Below the pieces are notes generated by a model. It did no database searches. It was not told the origin of the DNA and was given only the letters and a program-made list of their open reading frames with translations. Source: Triatoma infestans (Eukaryota > Arthropoda > Insecta > Hemiptera > Reduviidae). Taken from it: a DNA stretch of 64,000 nucleotides. The position numbers and the translations under genes were made by a program. Where the stretch lies: NCBI GenBank assembly GCA_011037195.1, contig JAAEAF010014722.1, positions 62,001 to 126,000 of the forward strand, given 5' to 3'. Numbering within the stretch: the first letter of the stretch is position 1; each line of letters opens with the position of its first letter. This document shows positions 1 through 13,000 of the stretch, one piece after another.

Positions 1-3000
1 CCAACAACTCCATGGAATTGGAATGCTCCAGTGCTTGCTTCTTTAATTAATATGATTACCTAAAAAAAAAAAAAAATAATAATCACTTATTTTTTACTAA
101 GGCTATTTTCTTTTATTTTGTTCATTAGTTTAAGTTTTATTTGGAAAAATGCACACCGCTTGTTCTGTATAGATGAATTGTTTCCAATATAGATAATAGT
201 TAAGTGTGACCATTGTTAATAAAACTAGCAAATTGTTTTTGTTTTAATTTTAAGTTAATAATATTACATAATATAAAGACTGATTTTATCAATTGATAAA
301 ATCGTTAGTTCCCACAGCCTCCGCCGACATATAGCAGAAGCTTGTAATTAAGCTGCCAATGAATCATTAAAAATGTTTATTGTTTGAAAGAAATTCTTAC
401 TTACAAAAGTTTTGTCATTGATCAAAAAATAAACTTTAATTGAATACCAACTTAACCCACTCATCAAGTATCAACTTATCAAAAGGCGCCATATGCCTGT
501 AACCTTCACAGACCTTCGTGCACTCTAGTGATAAACTAATGTATCTAAAATACCTCATTGTTTTTTTTCTTCAACATAAATTCAAAATTAATATGTCATT
601 TAAAATAACTTGAATTCAGTGATAAATATTATTAAACAAGAGGGTTTATATGTGATTGTTCATGTGAGCAGGTTACAGAAGTTAGTTGTCGTCCATCTTG
701 GGGTCACGCTTGTAAGTAATTACCTACCATATTTTTCATCAATTTATTCGATTGCAATTTTCGTTAAAAACAGGACTCCAAATATTTTCTTCATGTCTTA
801 GTAGATCACTCGTCGTCACAATGGCAAGAGTCTATTAAACTCTATCTATTAAAATGACTAAACTCTTTTTTAGTGCCTAACTAATATTTGAGAAGTAGAG
901 AAATGGATAACTCATCTGTTTGTTTTCTCTTTTTTTTTGCAGAATTTGAAGCGGAAGGTTGACTGTTGGCTGTTTTTGAGAAAGTAGCCATAATAACGTC
1001 AGATGAGTATGATGATGGTCTCATATGTTTATATATTGTATGCAAGCAATAAATTTTTGATAAGTTTTCATTTTATTTTAGAAAGAGAATAGGCAATTTC
1101 AAGTAAATGAAACAAAAACATACTTTATTATAAATTTATTTTTCTGAAATATTACGGTATAAATAACAACAATAAATACAGATATGTTTCTACATACAAA
1201 AAAGTTAAGACAATCTAAACTTTCGTAAGTCTTGCAGAAGAATTTTCCTGCATAGATTAGTTTTGTTTTTTTTACCTTTGCGTTGTTTATGTGCCACTAG
1301 ATCGATTCCAAATTGTGTCTTTTAAAGATCTCTATAGACATCTAGTTTAAATTCATTTTCTAGAAGAAGAACTTTATATTCGTTTCATATTTTTGAAGCC
1401 CTAGCCTAGGCTACAGTTAATTATTAGAATAGAGTAATATAAATAATAAAGATTTCTTTGCTGAATATATTCTTCATCAATTATACGATTACGATTTTCT
1501 TTAAAAAGAGAGGTTTCCAAATATTTTCTTTATGTCATAATAGATCAGTCCGCGTCACAATGGCAAGAGATCTATCATTAAAAGTGACTAAACTCTTCTT
1601 TAAAGTGTTTTAATTAAATCTTTGAGAATTACAATAAAGGAAAAAATCATGTGTTTGATTTATTTTTTTTTTGCAAATCTTTTCTAAATCAGTGTGAATC
1701 TCTATTATTATTTTAATGCAATAACAACAGAGCAAAATCTGGTTTGGAACTGTTTTATATAAATGCGCATTATTTTGTCCCAAAAATTCAACCGCTCCAA
1801 AAAAAAACTGAATGGATATTATTTTTTTTATAAACTAAAGTAAGTTTAAGTAATGATTTTTTTTTTACGCTTACCTTCTTGCTGTGAATAATCTCCGCAT
1901 TTTTCACAGTCATACGTGCTTTTTTTTCAGAATAAGTTTTCATTTCCAAAACTCACATCACTCATTTTGCGATCCCCAAACAACAAATCTATTCACTCTT
2001 ATAATTTTATACTTATTTTATTCATATATGAAAATTAAAATTGCTTACAAGCAAACTGGTGATAATGGTAATAAATAAAGGAAGGTAAAGAAAACTGTTT
2101 GGTTTAAAAAATGAGATAAGAACACTAAATTTGTTTTGTTTTGTTTGTTCAATTTTTGTATTAATTATTAGTACAGATTTCGAATAACGTATAACCCTAT
2201 CTAATAATAATATTAACAGTAATAATAATAATAATAATAATCAACATAAAAATGTGTAAAATTTCTTTTTTTCATTTAAGCAATTTTTTTTTTTTTCCTT
2301 TTGTATAATGCAATATTATATTTTTTATATAAACAAGTTTGTCTCACTAAACAACTATTTTATTTTCATTGTTCACAGAACGTAGTATCTCTCCAATTTT
2401 TGAAATTATACATGTAAAGAAACTAGTAATAAAGAAATTAAAAAAAAAAAACAATTATAGTTTTTCCTAACATAAATACTATATTTACAATTTTTTTTTT
2501 TCTTTTCTTTATTATTTAGTTAGAGCAACCATATTTATATAATAATAATAATAAAGAAAGTGCATTTTCTCATTTTTTTTTCTTTAATAATGAAGTTTCC
2601 TAAATTTGAATAACAAATTTATATTGAAACAATTGAAAATGTATTAAATGAAAATTTAGCATAAAATTTAATACATTTACATATTTTTTTTTTTTTTTTT
2701 TTAGGCTTCACTGATAATGTAATAATAAAAAGATTTTTCATTTCTTATTTATTTATAATATTTTATTTTTTTTTTACATTTAATAAAACTAATTTTTAAA
2801 AAACTCGAAAAAACACATTTAAAAAAGTACAAATATGTTTTTGCTTTCGCAGTTTTTATAATATGTTCATGATTCTAATTTAAAAAAAAAAAAAAAATAT
2901 GCAGAAAACTGCAAAATTACTAAACAAAACAAACATCTTTGGCCAAATTTGTCAGTCATCTAAATTAATGACCCTTCCACCAGAAAAAAGAGAAAAAAAA

Positions 3001-6000
3001 ATTTACCGTACATTATGTAAATTATTTTTTATTATTTATATATATATATTTTTTTTGAGTGCTATCATTAAAATTTATTATATTCATTAATAATTTAAAT
3101 AGAAGTTGTACCCATTTTTTTTTTTTTGTTACTGTTACAATAATGTTATTGTAAAAAAAAAAGAAAAGTTTTTTACATTGTGTTGACAGTTTAATTTATT
3201 TCTATAATTTAGAGATATTATTATTAAACAATATATTTTGTAATTGTAACAATTTATTAAGCTCCTAATAATAATAAAGTTTATACATTTTTTTTTTTAA
3301 ATTATTCTTTTAAAAGTGATGAATCAAAAAAAAAAAAAATTGTGTGATCAGAAAGTAATGCTGATGAATTTTTTTTTTTTAATAGTTGCGATTTTTAATA
3401 GATCGATATTACAGTCAAACTGACTTGAAAAAATATATATATATACACCGAGGAAACTTTAATGTGATAGGGACAAATTTAACTGAAAAATGATCAAAGT
3501 ATATATATATATATATATCCATTTCTGGGGGAGATTAATGGCCTCTTTTTAAGGTGGAATAACAGAGATTCACGTTTTTTCTTTTGTTTTGTTTACATTG
3601 CGCTGAACATTAAATATATAGACGGTATAATTCACTATTTAATATTCAAAAAAATCTTTGATCACAAATCTCCAAAATGGACTGAAAAATTCATATATCC
3701 CACCCTAAACATGGGGTTACAGATAGAATTTTTTTTAGCACAACTATAGATTTCTAACATTTGCCCATTATCAGCCAGTAAAATTTATGCTTCCAAGGCA
3801 TAAAAAGGCAGTATATTTGGAAGCCAACGATTTGAATCTATCCTGAAAAGTGTACTGCGGATTTTTTTCTTTCAGTTCATTATAACTAACTTGAAGGGGA
3901 ATTGCTAAACATGATGATGAAAGGTTAACGCCCGGATTCTAGAATAAGCGGTAACTAAAAAAAAACATTCATTCTGTCTACAGTAAATCTGCAATTTTAA
4001 ACATTACTTTGCTATTTATTTGCAAGTTATCTGCAATAAGAAAATTCTATCTTTGCAGAATTTTGCCCCGAGTTTGTTTTGATGAATCTCTTTTAACCTT
4101 ATTAATCTTTAAGATGCGATCTTATATCTTGCTTCCATCATCCCATAGCCTTCAACTTTTTCTCCTTACTGCTTGGTTTTAAATGTTTATCCATTATCAG
4201 CATTTTGGTTTGGCCAGGGCATTATTGAAATAAAGTACTTTCACTTAAGTTTACATACAGAATATAATGACTGACTTGTAATGGAAAAGTTAGTATATTA
4301 TGCTAGTGAAAACTTTCTACATTTTAAGGCCAAAAACCAAAACTCTGAAGATGGGTAAACATACGAAACCAGTCAACATAAGAAAAAAAAAGTAGGTAGC
4401 TACTAATAAAGATGATTGAACGTAATCTCCCAGATATTGTCCAGCAATGGGGGGGGGGGGGAGCCGAAACTTAAATAATTTTTTTTTTTTTAACGCTTGC
4501 AAAAATCTGAAGCCAAAAATTCTTTAATCCAGAAAATGAAGAAGTTTTGAAGAAATTGCTTAAAACAAGCCCTAAAAGAATGTTTTTTTTTTTTCTATCG
4601 TACATATTATATATCTAACAAAATTTTAAGACTTACTGATCAACAACATTAGTTCCTGGTTTCACTAAAAAATATAATGGGTTTACAATCAATATAATAA
4701 CTCCGTTTCACTCAAAAAGGTGCTGATAAACAGTTTGAGGTTATGTCCAGCTATAAATAGTTAAGAGCGTAAAAAAAAATGTGTACTTAAATAATGTAAT
4801 CAAGCACAATAAAATATTACAACAAATACTTAATTTGAAAAAAAAAAAAACACTTTTAAAATAATATTTAATCTTGGCAGGAATCATAAAAGTGATATTA
4901 ATATATTTTTTTCTCTCCTTTCTATATCCTTAACATTTAATTTTAATTTTAACCAGGCCTTAAAATTCTATGAGCAAGTATTCTTTGTAAGTTTATTACT
5001 ATTATTTTTTTGTTTGTTTCTTTATTTATTTATTTATAAAGTAATATTTTAATTATACACTGATTAATTTACGATTTTATTTTATTTTATTGTTTTGTAT
5101 TTTAATTAAAACAGTGTTGCCCTAATTTTTGTCTAGTTTAATGCAGTTAGTAATTTTTTCTTTTTACTGTTTAATCGATTAAAACACTTTGCAAATATTA
5201 TATACAATAAGAGTATTCTAAATTTGTTTATATATATATATATAATATATATTTTCTTATTTCAAGACACAGAATGTTTTTTTTTTTTTTTTTTAAATTC
5301 TACATCCTTTTTTAAGCCTTTGAAGCTTGAAAATGAAAAAAAAAAAAAAAGGTAATATATAAACAAAGTTTCATTGATTATACAAAAATTTTTAAAAACA
5401 TTAATATTTAATAAAAAAAAAAAAAAAAAAAAATGAAAAATAAAAGCAATATTCATAAATTAATGGTATCAAGTATAATACTGTTTTTTTTTTTTTTTTT
5501 AATTATTTTTTTAAATTTTTATAACATATTTACATAAATGGAAAAATATAAGAATTAAATTAACTAAATTTTTAGTTAATTTTTTATTTTTTTAAATTTT
5601 TACATAAAAGGGATTGGCACACTAATATTCTGTACAAAATTAAGAATAATAAAAAAATATAACAGTAATTAAAATAGACAAAAGTGTTTGTGTTCAAAAA
5701 AGGAACCTTTTTTTTTTTTTTAAAAAAAAAAATTACTTTTACAAATTAAAGAATAATAACAAGATAAAAACAAAAGAGGAATGTAAATTGAATTTAACTA
5801 ATAAAAAACAAATATATAACAAATAATAATTTTAGAAAAAAGAAAACAAAAAGAATTAATAATAAAAACTTAAAAAGAATGAAAACAAAATAATAAAATA
5901 TACAAAAGAAATATTAATAAACTATTCCTATTTTTACTTTTTTTTTTTTATACAAATATCCAAAGCTTTTTGAATTCACTTAAAAAAAAAAAATTTCTAA

Positions 6001-6686
6001 ACACTGAATACCTAAAAAAATTAGCACTAAATACAATATTTTATTTTAAAAGTGATCTGTACAAAATTTTATTAATCATTAAATCAAGGGTATTTTTTCA
6101 GTGCTTTTTTTTTATTTATATCTGAAGAGATTTTTTCCTTTTAATTTGTTCATAAATTGACAATAATTTTTTTTTTTTTCCTAATTTCAATGTTAATTAT
6201 GAGCTTAATATTATTTATGTAATATCTATAAAATATATCCCCCCCAAAAAATGGAGTATATTAATTAATATAATGTGTTTTATTTGATGTAGGTAATTTG
6301 CTAGTTAAAAACAAAGTGTGTTTTTCTTTCTTTCCATAAAGTTTCTTTCAAAAAACACTGAATAGCACGATATTCTTTTTTTTTTTTTTTTTTTTTTTGA
6401 TTAATTATATATGATTCCAATTTTTATTTTATTTTTTTATCCATTTAATTAAAAAAAAAAGTAGGAAGGAATGAGATCTTTTTAATTATCCTGCTTTCCT
6501 TGCATTTAACAGCTTCAATGTTAAAGAAGCTTAAGGAGCCTATTTATTTAATTATGATAGTTTTATTATTATTTAAAAGATGCAGGGGGGTTAATGTGAG
6601 ACAAAAAAAAAATTTAGAAACTCAAAGGGACAATGGAATTAATTATTATAATAATAATAATATTATTATAATACAATATCTAGAAT
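1..6686. other. AT-rich 3' flank or downstream intron of Shank
   Basis: Extremely AT-rich, with dozens of A or T runs of 10-20 bases, short (TA)n at 3432-3445 and 3500-3519, and a run of 12 or more G near 4449. I see no convincing coding region; short open frames have homopolymer composition. The first 35 bases read on the minus strand as KQALEHSNSMELL, which could be an exon edge but is too short to call. A degraded hammerhead-like motif lies at 4341-4380. Confidence 0.6.
4341..4380 (+). ncRNA. Degraded hammerhead-like motif
   Basis: CTGAAGA at 4345-4351, then T, an imperfect stem II (GGGT/ATAC), GAAA at 4365-4368 and CCAGTC. The three core blocks are intact but stem I is not paired and stem II is weak. 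It is related to the motif in the palindromic elements elsewhere in the window and is probably a decayed single copy. Confidence 0.4.
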
Positions 6687-7031
6687 TTACTGGCTATGTA
6701 ATCTGCCCGTTCCTTTAGGCACTGCACCAACTATTCTAACTCTAGTGACCATCCTGGAATCAGAGAATTGTGGAGGCGGTGCTAATACCTCTTCTACTAT
6801 AATATTACCACCATTTGTACCATTTGGACTTGTGGCTTCGGTGAATTCCGGTGGCGGTGGTACTACAGTTTCTTCTTTATCATCACTTTCTGATTCTAAT
6901 GGTGGTGGAAGTTGGGCCAATGAGACAGCGTTACGTGTTAAATTAGACCGTTGACTGGATGCTCTTGGCAATGTAGACATACCGGAAGGGTTATGGTCCT
7001 TTGGTTCAAAGTGAGGTGGATTTCCAGGTAT
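6687..7031 (-). CDS. Shank: Shank last recognised exon: PPPPEF motifs, stop or overlapping splice donor
   Basis: 345 nt from a strong acceptor (CTTCTTTTTTCAG) to TAA at 6687-6689. It encodes HFEPKDHNPSGMSTLPR, two proline motifs (VVPPPPEF and VLAPPPQF) and then RMVTRVRIVGAVPKGTGR. The PPPPEF is a plausible Homer/EVH1-type ligand. SHANK proteins normally continue to a SAM domain, absent here. A GTAAAT begins at 6690 on the minus strand and overlaps the stop codon, so the exon may instead splice at 6691 to a SAM-coding exon outside the window. An AATAAA at 6548-6543 could serve a short 3' UTR, but such hexamers are frequent in this AT-rich DNA. Confidence 0.85.
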   Translation of the reverse strand: MPGNPPHFEPKDHNPSGMSTLPRASSQRSNLTRNAVSLAQLPPPLESESDDKEETVVPPPPEFTEATSPNGTNGGNIIVEEVLAPPPQFSDSRMVTRVRIVGAVPKGTGRLHSQ

Positions 7032-10000
7032 CTGAAAAAAGAAGACCAAAAAAAAAATCTAATGTGACAAATACTAAAACGATTTTTCTCGTACTGCATT
7101 TTTTTACACAGTTAAAATTGACAAATTAATATTTTTTACTTTCTGTTACTCCTCCTAGTAAGGGGGGGGTATTGTAATCGTGACAAATTTTCGATATCGA
7201 GTTTTCACCGGAAATATCCGTTTTGAGGTCCCATGAGAACAAAAAAGTGGTTTTTAGCAACTACAGGGAAATTACATAGAGAAATAAATGTATTTTTGAA
7301 ATAAAAAAACTCATTTCCACTTTTATGCCGAGAACTTTTCACTTTGCCCTAGTACATGGATGTACATGGGTACTGGTACAATACATTTTGCGAAAAAAGT
7401 GATTTCCGGGAGTTCTATGGCATTTGAAGCATCTTATTGTGGGGTATTCAACGTTTTTGGCGCTCTCTACTTAACAGTAATGTAATTCTATATTCTAACT
7501 TCTAGGGTAGGTAGTTGTCCCACCACTACCATCCTGTATTTATGTTAGCACAAATGAGTAAAGTTTGAAGTTTAAAGAAAGATTTTATATATAATTTATT
7601 GTATTAATAGAGAGAGCCGCGTGAGTGTTTCACATCAAATTTTTATTTATTTTGTTATTTGAACCAACAAAAGTGAAGGTGGTCTTGCAACGATAGCCAA
7701 TACGTTGGAATATTGCATACAAGGCGATAGAAGGATTGTGATAATAGCCCGCACCCGTTTGAGGCTTTTTTTTTAAGTCTCTCACAACTTTAACCGCTTG
7801 GTCGACACTATTTACAGAACAGTCTTTCGATGTTTTCAGTCCTTTTCTGTGAACTTTGTCAAATCTAGGCGTTGGGATATTAAAAAAAAATGTCTACTCA
7901 ATGTATCTGCAACTCGTACATATTTGGACACAACTTGGGTCCTTTTTACTTTCTCTTACTCCTAATAGGAAGTATTGTAATCGTACCAAATTTTCGATAT
8001 CGAGTTTTCACTGGAAATATCCGTTTTTGAGGTCCCATGAGAACAAAAAAGTGGTTTTTAGCAAATGGTCTGTGTGTGTGTGTATGTGTGTGAACAGCAT
8101 AGCTCAAAAACGAAAAACCGTAGAAAGTTGAAACTTGATATTCTGTTTAGGTATCACCATGGGATCTGACCCTAGGTTATCTTCAAAATTGCTGGTAGGA
8201 AGTAACACTTTACTTCAGAGACATTTTCCGTGGTAGCCTGCTTCATTTTGTGGTCATCGACCGGTTTCGGGCGTTAGCCCATCTTCAGGATGCATTTATC
8301 AGACAGTGTGGCAACACAGACTTGCCCAGAGCAAATTCAGTTTTACACACTGACTCAGTGTGTAAGTGACTCATAGTGACTCATTGAGTCAGTGTGTAAA
8401 ACTGAATTTGCTCTGTACAAATCTATGTTATACATACTGTCTGATAAACGCATCCTGAAGATGGGCGAACGCCCGAAACCGGTCGATGACCACAAAATGA
8501 AGCAGGCTACCATGGAAAATGTCTCTGATGCTCTTAACTTTTGTTTTGCCAAAGAGAGATAGGTTGTGCGCGAGTCTTTCTCTAATAGAATCTTGGAGCG
8601 CCTCTGCCTCCCCAGTGTTTTTCCAATAAAATATATGTTTCCGTTTCCGTGTTAGCTATTTCTCAATGGCCCCACAGGCGGGTGGCTTTGTACAAGATGC
8701 CGCAGAAAAGCTGAAGACCAATGGGGTGTTCGTAAGACGCTCTTTTTTAACAAGAAACAAAATAAATCAAAACGAAAAAAATCCCAAGTTTTTCCCAGTT
8801 TCCATAATTTTGCTTCAAAACTAGATATTTTGAAAATTTGCCACGATCGCAATTAGTGTAATAACAAAGGGAAAATGTGGTGTGGAGTTCTGAGATTTAT
8901 ACTGCAAACTTAAACATTCTGAATCAAACTTTGTTATGTATCTCTTATATCAAGAGTAAGAGAAAGAAAAAACAAATCTGGTTATGAAATAGTTACGACT
9001 TTCTCTTACTGTAATTAATGATTTGCTGTAAACTTGTTTTTCATTTACATAAATATAAGATGGAGGGGGAACCGTGTTGGCATATGTTCGGGTTGTATCT
9101 TAGGGCTGACCTGGTGAATACACTGTAAACATCTTTCTTTTCTTTTTTTTACATACACCAGAAAAGATTCATCTTTCTGTAGGCCGTATTACAGATCCTC
9201 GCAGGTCAACCACATAAAAAACCCATAGTAAATCTATGTTTTATCTAATTTAAGAAAACAATTTTAGGATAAAGTTAACCTTTAACTACTGATAAACTTA
9301 AGACAAAATATACCAACTGAAATATTAATTTAGTTTTTTATTTTTGCACATAACAATTTCTAATTAAATTTTTAAGATTTGGAAATCTTAAAACTTATTT
9401 TTCAAGTTTGAAAATCTAACAAGCATGAAATACATTCCAATAATAAATAATAACAACAGATATTCGAAATAGTATGATGTGAAAAAGTTCACAGAAACTA
9501 ACCTCTTGGTCAGATGATACACCACTGGACGAATTATCACCATCTTCAGTAGCTTGAAGTAGAAAATCATTAGGATATGATTTACTGCTCTTCAACTGGG
9601 TCCTTACTTTTTGTATTTCATCCACACTGAAACTATGTGGTAGACTTCCTGAGGATGTACTACTATTACCACTGCCTTCCGTATTACCAGCAGAACCTCC
9701 ACTGCCACCCACACTTCCGCTTACCCTGATCACAGTTTTCTCTCGTTCAGTATCACTTTCTTCACCTTCACTCAGACTATAATCAGGATCAGGTATTGGT
9801 GGTATATTTGATACCGCTTTTGGTCGGCCAGTTCTAAATGGCTGGGCATATGGATTTGTTGTTGTTGTCGTCGTCACACCAGTTTGTGTGACCGATGGTT
9901 GTATATTATTATTGTTGATATTATTATTTAATGGTGTCAGGGAACCTTGTGAAGGTTTGAATGTTGCTGACGGAGATCTTAAACTCTGTGATTTCCTTAT

Positions 10001-13000
10001 CTGTAACAATAATTAATAATTCAACTTATTTAACAAAAATGTATTTAAAAAAGAAAATCTGGTGTGAAACACTCACAAGGCTTTCCTCTTGTGACTTGCT
10101 CTTTATTTTTTATATAAAATGAAAAATTTTCCTTAAACTTTAACATTTACTCATTTGGCCTAAGATAAATACAGACAAGGGGGGGAACAAAAATACCTAT
10201 TCACACAATAGTAGAAATGTTACATTGCACTAAAAAAAAAAAGGAGCGTCAATAATACTGAACAAACAAAACATTTGAAATTTAACGTCGCAGATTCCAC
10301 AGAATCCCTCTTAAAACAATGTTTTCCAGAAAAAATGCTAGGTTTATATCTGTGCAATTACTATTCCAAGTTTAAAAGAAGTCGTTATAGTTAGTTTTCA
10401 AGAAAATTTCAAAAAACCTACTCTGTAATGTCGCTAATTCGGTTAACCAATTTTCTTCAAATTTGGAATTCTGGCGATGCTTCTAATGTATATTAATATT
10501 ATATAAATGGCTAAATCATAAATTGTACTGAAGTGGTGCTTTAGAGGAAAGCAAAACGCTAATGATCCTCAATACCCTCTAAACAATCCAATTCAATGAG
10601 AAATGTTTCCAATAAAAGTGATATAAATTTATAAGGTAGTATATGAAGTTTCCGAATAAATTCCAGTACAAGGGCAAAAATTAGAGAAGACTAGAATACA
10701 ATGGGAGATGCCTTTGCCCAGAAATGGGCCTAATTCCTGTAAAAAGGAAAGAGAGTAAAAGTGAGTGATTAAGTATTTTTTTCTTATTTAATAGCAAGGT
10801 ACTTTTATTTAGTTCAATTATAGACTATTTTATATCAAGAGTAACTTTTCTTTCTTATAATTTTATTTATTTCTTATATTTTTATTATTATTGCAATTTA
10901 AAAAAAACAACTATATTTTATGATTTGTTGGAATCAACTATATTGATAACTTATGGAATTAATAAAGGCTTATTTTATTTATTTATATTATAACGTGGTG
11001 TTATAAAGACAGAAGAGTAGTATCAATGTTACTCAACAGGTAGCGCAAGCTGCCTAATTAGAAGACTTACAGGCTAGCTAAAATGACAAAAAAGGGACTT
11101 TGAACTAGTTTGGAAAAGGTTCCCTAAAAACAACAACGAAAGAGGCGTCTAAGCTTTTAGTTCACGAGAGGAGTAATCCCCATGTTTTTCGTTGCTGTGA
11201 GCAAAAATTTGTTCAAGAATCAGTGAACTGATTTTCCGTATCGCGCAGTGAGAGTTGTGGTGATAGGGAAAGTTAAAAATTAAAGAGAGTTATTCTGAAA
11301 GAATAGGTGGCCACCGACAATAAACAGAGTAAGTGAATCACTATTTGTAACTTTCTATATCGTAACGGTAAGCTTACCATCTAATTCACTTGTATTGCTT
11401 AAAACTTTTATCTGTATAAGAATTAAATGTATGTCTGACTAGAGTAAAGAATAAACCAGACTGGTAAAAGAATTTTGGTGTATCTTGTTTTGTTGAAATT
11501 GCTAAGAAAAGAAAATACCTAATTAGGGTCTTCTAGAAATCGTGTAAATTTTTTTCGAGGTATTATTTTTCTACCTGGCGCCCGAATCTGAGTCATAATT
11601 ACCACTACATAGGTCACAATATGAAGTTTCAAGAAAATCATTACAGCTGTTTTCGATAAAAATTGTAAAAGTTGATGGATTTCGCCCGAAATCTTTGTAT
11701 CAGTTGCGGCAGACGGAAAACCAAGTTTGAGCTTACGAGAGAAAGAGAGATCATTCGCTAAAAACCACTTTTTTTTTTTCTTTTTTTTGTACTGAGGGGA
11801 CCTCAAAACCTGTATTTCGATGAAAACTTTAGGCTCGCGGTTCGGCATTTTGACACGATAGCAATACTTTCTTTTACTAGGAATAAAAGAAATTAATTTA
11901 TATGAATAAAAATTAATGCCACTTTTTGCCGCCACTCAAAGTAGAAAGTATCCTAGCTGTAGGATACTGTTGTTAAAATTAGCTAGTGGTTCTTCAAAAA
12001 ATAAATAAATAAAGCAACACTGAGAAAAATTGGGTGAAGTTCCTGCACTTTTCAAATAATCTTAAAAAAATCATCAAACATAAATACATTGTAGACAAGA
12101 ATCCACAAGAAGGATTGACAGTCTTTAAAGACGAAATAATGGCATATGCTGTTTAGTCATATCTTAAGAAAGAGGACATAAAATCAGAGTTATCTATTTC
12201 CAGATAATCATGAAACTCTGAGGGGCTATCAGTGACCTAATAGGTGAAATTCTAGGTTGCCAAAAGACTGCCTGAGCTTCATGATGAGGATGAATGTCCC
12301 AAATAAAGTCTTTGTCTTTTAAATGCGTCGGGCATAAGTAAAGGCAAGCTTCCACGTGAAAGCTTTTTAAGGCCATCATCGGAGCCATATAGTGGCGTTT
12401 CAAAATGCATTATGGGGGCAATCTTTGAACATAAATGTTACAAGATACTAATCTCAAGATCAAGATTGGTAGTTGGAAACCCGCAGGCCAGAAATACGCA
12501 AACAAGGTAACCAAATACCTATTTGCACAGATTTACAACAAACTACTCCGGCCAAAGGGGTAAACTTACTGCAGGTTTAGGCCTCGTAGCTCTGGGCCTG
12601 ACTGGAAATAGCCTTATAATTTTTGTGAGGAAGAAGAGGAAACGATACCTGTATATGTTGTGTCAGTATGAAAGATTTGTTTGCGGCTTCAACTCCCGGA
12701 AGAAGATAAGAATATCGCCTCCAAGCTTTATGAAGAAGTCTCTATGTTTCTTTTATAAAAAATAAAGTTCAAGGGTGTCTATTCTATGCAATTCAAAGCC
12801 ACAATAGAATCAGTGGGTCCACGATAGCATAGATTGAGGGTCAATCCTCCTTTTTATATGATCTAAGTAGCTTATTGATATGTGAAGCGTATGATGGGTT
12901 GGATCGACGTAGTTGAACAGTTATTACATAAAATCTTTAAAAAAAAAAGAAAGAAAAAAAAAAGAAGAAAGTCATACAGACAATTCTTTCTATGATAATT

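Larger units (their letters stand above)
8216..8527. mobile_element. Palindromic element A with two hammerhead-like arms
   Basis: About 312 bp forming one long inverted repeat, with arms of about 150 bp meeting near 8370. The ends are inverted: CAGAGACATTTTCC at the left, GGAAAATGTCTCTG at the right. Each arm carries GTGGTCATCGACCGGTTTCG or its complement, including a hammerhead-like motif reading outward. There is no coding capacity. It is the best preserved copy, with both motifs having intact core blocks. Closely similar palindromes lie at 27513-27803, 51999-52322, 52749-53102 and 54276-55113. Confidence 0.8.

Noticed and set aside
1..40. Possible minus-strand exon edge reading KQALEHSNSMELL
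   Set aside because: Only about 13 codons, weak acceptor without a pyrimidine tract, no match to SHANK SAM or any block I know, and cut by the window edge.
6745..6954. Gly/Ser-rich plus-strand open frame
   Set aside because: Antisense to the proline-rich last Shank exon; composition is explained by the PPPPEF codons.
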